DNA of 58,484 nt from contig DVHK01000076.1 of NCBI GenBank assembly GCA_018712135.1, forward strand, positions 1 to 58,484. Reading direction: 5' to 3'. Made by a program: the position numbers and the translations under genes. Within the stretch, counting starts at the first letter, position 1, and the number at the start of each line of letters is the position of its first letter. Positions 55,629-58,484 of this stretch are shown here, piece by piece. The notes under the pieces are model-generated. The model was not told the DNA's origin. It did no database searches and was given only the letters and a program-made list of their open reading frames with translations. Source of the DNA: Candidatus Coproplasma avicola. Lineage in GTDB: Bacteria > Bacillota > Clostridia > Christensenellales > Borkfalkiaceae.

Positions 55629-56282
55629 TTATATTACTCCCAAATCAAGCAGCCAGCTTGTCACATCGCTTTAAGATGCACCCGAACGGAACCTGTGACC
55701 CTCCTGCCAGTTGCCTTCACCAGCCATTTCGGCGAGGAGCTGACCGCTTTGACCCAGCCCCGAACTTGACTACGTGCAGAAGGGAATGACAGTTTTGCCC
55801 GTAAAATCGTTATCTTGCACAAATCCGTTGACGGGCCACGCCGCTATGCCCCACCAGATGGGGTAACCGATAAAGACGGTATCGTACTCCGCCCAGTTTT
55901 CAACGGTGGTCGATGTGAGCTCCACATCGCGCTGTTCGGGATTTTCGTACTCCTGCACTACGCGGCTGTTTTCGTCGGCCCAGCGCAGATCTGCGCTCGT
56001 ATAGGGCTGTACGGGAACGAGCTCGAAAGTAGTTCCACCCGTCGCATCGGCGATGTACCCCGCAATTCTTTCGGTGTTGCCGGTCGCCGAGAAATATACG
56101 ATTAAAATATCGCCGTCGCCCGCGGGGATTGCGGGAGTATCGTCGCCGTTATTCTGGTTGCCTCCCGTCTGTTCATTGTCTGCTGGGGGATTGCTTTCGG
56201 CAGCGTTATCCGCACAGGCTGCAAAAGCAAGCATTGACGCGCCCGCAATAAGACTTAAAAAAATCGACAAAAACCTTTTCAT
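55629..56282 (-). pseudogene. Flavodoxin-like lipoprotein disrupted by two nonsense codons
   Basis: Residues 1-170 read through a signal peptide with lipobox FAAC (C23), a disordered acidic linker and a flavodoxin fold with the FMN phosphate loop SATGNTERIAGY (about 64-75) and IGYPIWWGIAAWP. TAG (55772-55770) then stops the frame at PFCT. The same frame continues with the normal family ending (SSSGLGQSGQLLAEMAG, then GNWQEGHRFRSGAS), a TAA (55673-55671), SDVTSWL and a final TAA at 55631-55629. Each stop is one base from a plausible Ser (TCG) or Gln (CAA) codon. The loss looks recent. A shortened product could still be made but would lack the last helix and strand. Confidence 0.8.
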
Positions 56283-56294
56283 AACAATTCTCCT

Positions 56295-57179
56295 TTACCA
56301 GTTTTTCCTGGCGGTATCGCTCGTCTTGCCGCGGCGCTCCTCGACCATTTTGACAAACATTTCAACCGTGGCGGGGTCGGTGTGCGAGAAGAAGGATGAC
56401 TGCTCTTTATCGAGCGCGGCAATAGCCTGCATGTCCTCGTCGGATAACGTGAAATCGAACACCTTGAAGTTTTCTGCCATTCTTTCGATATGGGTGGACT
56501 TGGGAATGACCACTATGCCGCGCTGAATGTGCCAGCGAAGAATGACCTGCGCCACAGTCTTGCCATATTTTTCGCCTATTTTTGCAAGGACGGGGTCGGC
56601 GAAAAGTCCCCCTCTGCCCTCGCCGAAGGGCGCCCACGCCTCGTGCGCAACGCCGTACTTTGCCATCCATTTGTTAGCAACCTTCTGCTGATTGTGAGGG
56701 TGCGTTTCAACCTGATTAACCATGGGTTTTATGCGCGAGAAAGAGCAGATGTCCACAAGCCTGTCGGGATAGAAATTTGAAACGCCTATTGCGCGAAGTT
56801 TGCCTTCGGCATAAAGTTCTTCCAGCGCCCTCCACGCGCCGTAATAATCGGAAAACGGCTGATGAAGGAGAACAAGGTCGATATAGTTGACCTGCAATTT
56901 GCGCATGGATTCGAGAACGGATTTTTTGCACTCCTCGTAGCCGTAGTGTTCTATCCACACCTTCGTTGTGATGAATATCTCTTCGCGGGGAATTCCACTT
57001 TTATTGATTGCATTGCCTACCTCTTCTTCATTAAAATAAGACTGGGCCGTATCGAGATGGCGGTAGCCGACCCTCAACGCGTCCGACACGCACCTTTCGC
57101 ACTCCTCGCGCGAAACCTGATATACGCCGTAGCCGAGTTGCGGCATTTTTACTCCGTTTGAAAGGGTTACATATTCCAT
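56295..57179 (-). CDS. Aldo/keto reductase
   Basis: NADPH-dependent reductase of the AKR5-like group, 294 residues. The catalytic tetrad is complete: D43 and Y48 in HLDTAQSYFNEE, K73 in TTKVW and H106 in LLHQP. The cofactor loop IPKSTHIERM is also present. The (beta/alpha)8 length is normal. It is the first gene after the LysR-controlled promoter and the only intact enzyme gene of this cluster, with the flavodoxin 12 bases downstream. GGAGG lies before the ATG. The substrate is unknown. Confidence 0.92.
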   Translation of the reverse strand: MEYVTLSNGVKMPQLGYGVYQVSREECERCVSDALRVGYRHLDTAQSYFNEEEVGNAINKSGIPREEIFITTKVWIEHYGYEECKKSVLESMRKLQVNYIDLVLLHQPFSDYYGAWRALEELYAEGKLRAIGVSNFYPDRLVDICSFSRIKPMVNQVETHPHNQQKVANKWMAKYGVAHEAWAPFGEGRGGLFADPVLAKIGEKYGKTVAQVILRWHIQRGIVVIPKSTHIERMAENFKVFDFTLSDEDMQAIAALDKEQSSFFSHTDPATVEMFVKMVEERRGKTSDTARKNW

Positions 57180-57210
57180 AAATATTTGCCTCCTTTTATT
57201 TACAATGCCA

Positions 57211-57237
57211 TTATATCACCCTTATATTTAAAAGGGA
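57211..57237 (-). promoter_or_regulatory. Promoter region of the reductase gene with a dyad
   Basis: TATAAT (57216-57211) has a poor -35. A CCCTT-N8-AAGGG inverted repeat (57220-57237) covers the spacer and the -35 position, where an activator such as the LysR protein might bind. Confidence 0.4.
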
Positions 57238-57280
57238 ATAGCCGTTTTGTTTATAGCATAAACCAAAAGTAAAAACAAAT

Positions 57281-57319
57281 AATTGTCCCGCGCAGCAATG
57301 TTTGCTGCGCGGGACAATT
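57281..57319 (-). terminator. Terminator of the lysR gene
   Basis: A 17-bp perfect stem (arm AATTGTCCCGCGCAGCA) with a 5-base loop lies about 20 bases after the stop codon. On the minus strand it is followed by ATTTGTTTTT. Confidence 0.75.
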
Positions 57320-57336
57320 ACAAAATTATTAAATAA

Positions 57337-58227
57337 TTAAGTTGCAGTAATTTTTTCTATTATATCCAGAAACCTTTTTACAAGTTTTGAAGGATTGGGC
57401 GAATGCAGCACTCCGAACGGAATACGGTAATCCCAGTCTGTGGGTACGAATTTTAAAAGCGGATGCACGTCTTCCCAGCCTTCTACTGTTATTATAGGCA
57501 CATTCTGAGCCACGGCACGGTTGTATGCGGCGAGATTAAACATATCAAAATCTTTTGTAAGCACCCCCTCGCCTTCAAGCTCGTCGCGCATTTTATCTAT
57601 ATATACGTTCCAGCCGCGGCGGATAAACAGCACGGTTTCGCCCCTCAGTTTTTTTGCCGTTATTATGCTTTCTCCGCTCAGGTGATTAGAAACCGGCACC
57701 GCCAGCAGTAACTTTTTATCATAGAGATGAGTAGCCGAGCAACCCCTGTCCGTTAAAAAATTATCGTCGTACAACCCGCCGACAGCGTCTATATGCTGCC
57801 CGAGGTTTTTAAGAATTTCGCGCGCGTTGACAGGATTGTTTTCGTAAGGGATGAGCTCAATTTTGAGATTGGGCATACAGCTTTGTATCTGAGACCACAA
57901 ATCAAGGACAAAGCGCGCGGGGGTCATGGCGGAGACGCCTATACGAATTGACTTGCGGCTTTCGCCCCCGTCTATCTCCCTTGCCTTTTCCACGGCGCGG
58001 TCGGAATATTCCACGATATATCGCGCGTCCTGCAAGTAACTTTCGCCAGCCTTGGTAAGGCGCAGACCATGGTTGGTGCGCTCAAACAATGTTACGGATA
58101 TCTCTTTTTCGAGCGCATTAATCTGCTTCATGACTGCCGTGGGAGTAATAAACAAATCTTCCGCCGCTTTACTAAAACTTCCGCACTCCGCAACTTTTAT
58201 AAAAGTTTCCAGTCTTCCGTCAAACAT
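57337..58227 (-). CDS. LysR-family transcriptional regulator
   Basis: 296 residues from the ATG at 58227 (MFDGRLETF), with GGGGG seven bases upstream; a further in-frame ATG at 58242 has no site. The N-terminal winged helix (about 1-60, FSKAAEDLFITPTAVMKQINALE) is followed by a type 2 periplasmic-binding effector domain. It is on the same strand as the reductase, separated by its own terminator. Control of the reductase cluster is likely from position. The ligand is unknown. Confidence 0.92.
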   Translation of the reverse strand: MFDGRLETFIKVAECGSFSKAAEDLFITPTAVMKQINALEKEISVTLFERTNHGLRLTKAGESYLQDARYIVEYSDRAVEKAREIDGGESRKSIRIGVSAMTPARFVLDLWSQIQSCMPNLKIELIPYENNPVNAREILKNLGQHIDAVGGLYDDNFLTDRGCSATHLYDKKLLLAVPVSNHLSGESIITAKKLRGETVLFIRRGWNVYIDKMRDELEGEGVLTKDFDMFNLAAYNRAVAQNVPIITVEGWEDVHPLLKFVPTDWDYRIPFGVLHSPNPSKLVKRFLDIIEKITAT

Positions 58228-58247
58228 CTTACACCCCCGCATTTACT

Positions 58248-58286
58248 TTGAGTATATATTTTGAGTATATATTAAGTATATATATT
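58248..58286 (-). repeat. Three tandem 13-bp repeats at the lysR promoter
   Basis: TTGAGTATATATT occurs twice without a gap (58248-58260, 58261-58273), followed by a diverged copy (58274-58286). The array overlaps the -10 edge and start site of lysR. Confidence 0.75.
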
Positions 58287-58312
58287 ATAACAACCGCAAT
58301 CAATCATGTCTA
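58284..58312 (-). promoter_or_regulatory. Promoter of the lysR gene
   Basis: TAGACA (58312-58307), 17 bases, TATAAT (58289-58284). Confidence 0.55.
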
Positions 58313-58400
58313 TAAAATTAAATTATATCAACAAAAAAAGCGTCCTCCGACCCGAACAAACTTTGCTTGTTTGCCGCCCCTCGATTCCCGCATCGTCGTT

Positions 58401-58442
58401 TTAAAATTGAGCGCGCCCAGCAAAATGCAGGACGCGCTCAAT
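58401..58442 (-). terminator. Terminator after the tRNA gene
   Basis: AATTGAGCGCG pairs with CGCGCTCAATT on both sides of an 18-20 base loop, followed by TTTTAAAA on the minus strand, directly after the tRNA CCA end. Bases 58313-58400 show nothing else. Confidence 0.65.
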
Positions 58443-58484
58443 TGGTACTCCCGGCGGGAATCGAACCCACAACGGCCCCTTAGG
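58443..58484 (-). tRNA. 3' part of a tRNA, probably tRNA-Arg(CCU)
   Basis: Read on the minus strand, the window edge starts with CCTAAGGGGC, then a 4-base variable region, T arm GTGGG-TTCGATT-CCCGC, the 3' acceptor strand CGGGAGT, A and an encoded CCA. Placing the T arm fixes CCT as positions 34-36, followed by AA, so the anticodon is most likely CCU (arginine). The 5' half is outside the window. Confidence 0.75.

Noticed and set aside
55629-56282. Stop-codon readthrough or recoding in the flavodoxin gene
   Set aside because: One stop is TAG and the other TAA, there is no recoding element, all other genes use these codons as stops, and the neighbouring esterase is clearly decayed.

Overview
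This 58.5 kb window looks like a chromosomal segment of a low-to-mid GC Bacillota bacterium of the class Clostridia. The evidence is the intact mraZ-to-ftsZ division and cell-wall cluster, RNase Y, an FtsK/SpoIIIE translocase, a ThiI without a rhodanese domain next to a NifS-like desulfurase, GGAGG ribosome sites and many consensus TTGACA/TATAAT promoters. MurE carries the DNPR motif typical of meso-diaminopimelate ligases, so the wall is probably meso-DAP type. A finer taxonomic placement is not possible from sequence reading alone.

Left part, all on the minus strand. A complete-looking arginine operon argG-argC-argJ-argB-argD-argF-carA-carB (14162 to 2450) converts glutamate and acetyl groups to citrulline and argininosuccinate. 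argH is not in the window. It runs into a NifS-like desulfurase and thiI (tRNA 4-thiouridine). The most unusual gene here is carB: it encodes a full carbamoyl-phosphate synthase large subunit fused in frame to a full-length diaminopimelate-epimerase-like domain that has lost one of its two catalytic cysteines. Candidate ArgR boxes lie upstream of argG.

Next come a YgjP-like metalloprotease and an acyl-ACP thioesterase, transcribed away from a PadR-type regulator with a very long Pro/Gln-rich region and four C-terminal membrane helices. Then follow RNase Y and a long minus-strand operon ftsK-rimO-pgsA-cinA-recA-nadE (30026 to 20433). Single genes are ilvC and a DUF815 AAA ATPase.

The dcw cluster runs leftward from 47939: mraZ-rsmH-ftsL-ftsI-murE-mraY-murD-ftsW-murA-ftsQ, then ftsA-ftsZ with its own consensus promoter, then murC. 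murG is absent. FtsA ends right after its core fold without the usual amphipathic membrane helix. ftsI appears to lack any normal start codon that would include its cytoplasmic segment, and an AUU start is suggested. murI lies upstream of mraZ and rpsT diverges from it.

On the right, a plus-strand polyamine-transport operon encodes a cupin-HTH repressor followed by PotA, PotB, PotC and PotD. PotA has a second TOBE-like region and PotD has a C-terminal membrane helix. Two matching inverted repeats in the leader are candidate operators. The right end holds a decaying accessory cluster: a LysR regulator, an intact aldo/keto reductase, a flavodoxin broken by two nonsense codons and a carboxylesterase remnant with several frameshifts. 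The window ends inside a tRNA, probably tRNA-Arg(CCU). I saw no CRISPR array, insertion sequence, prophage or rRNA.
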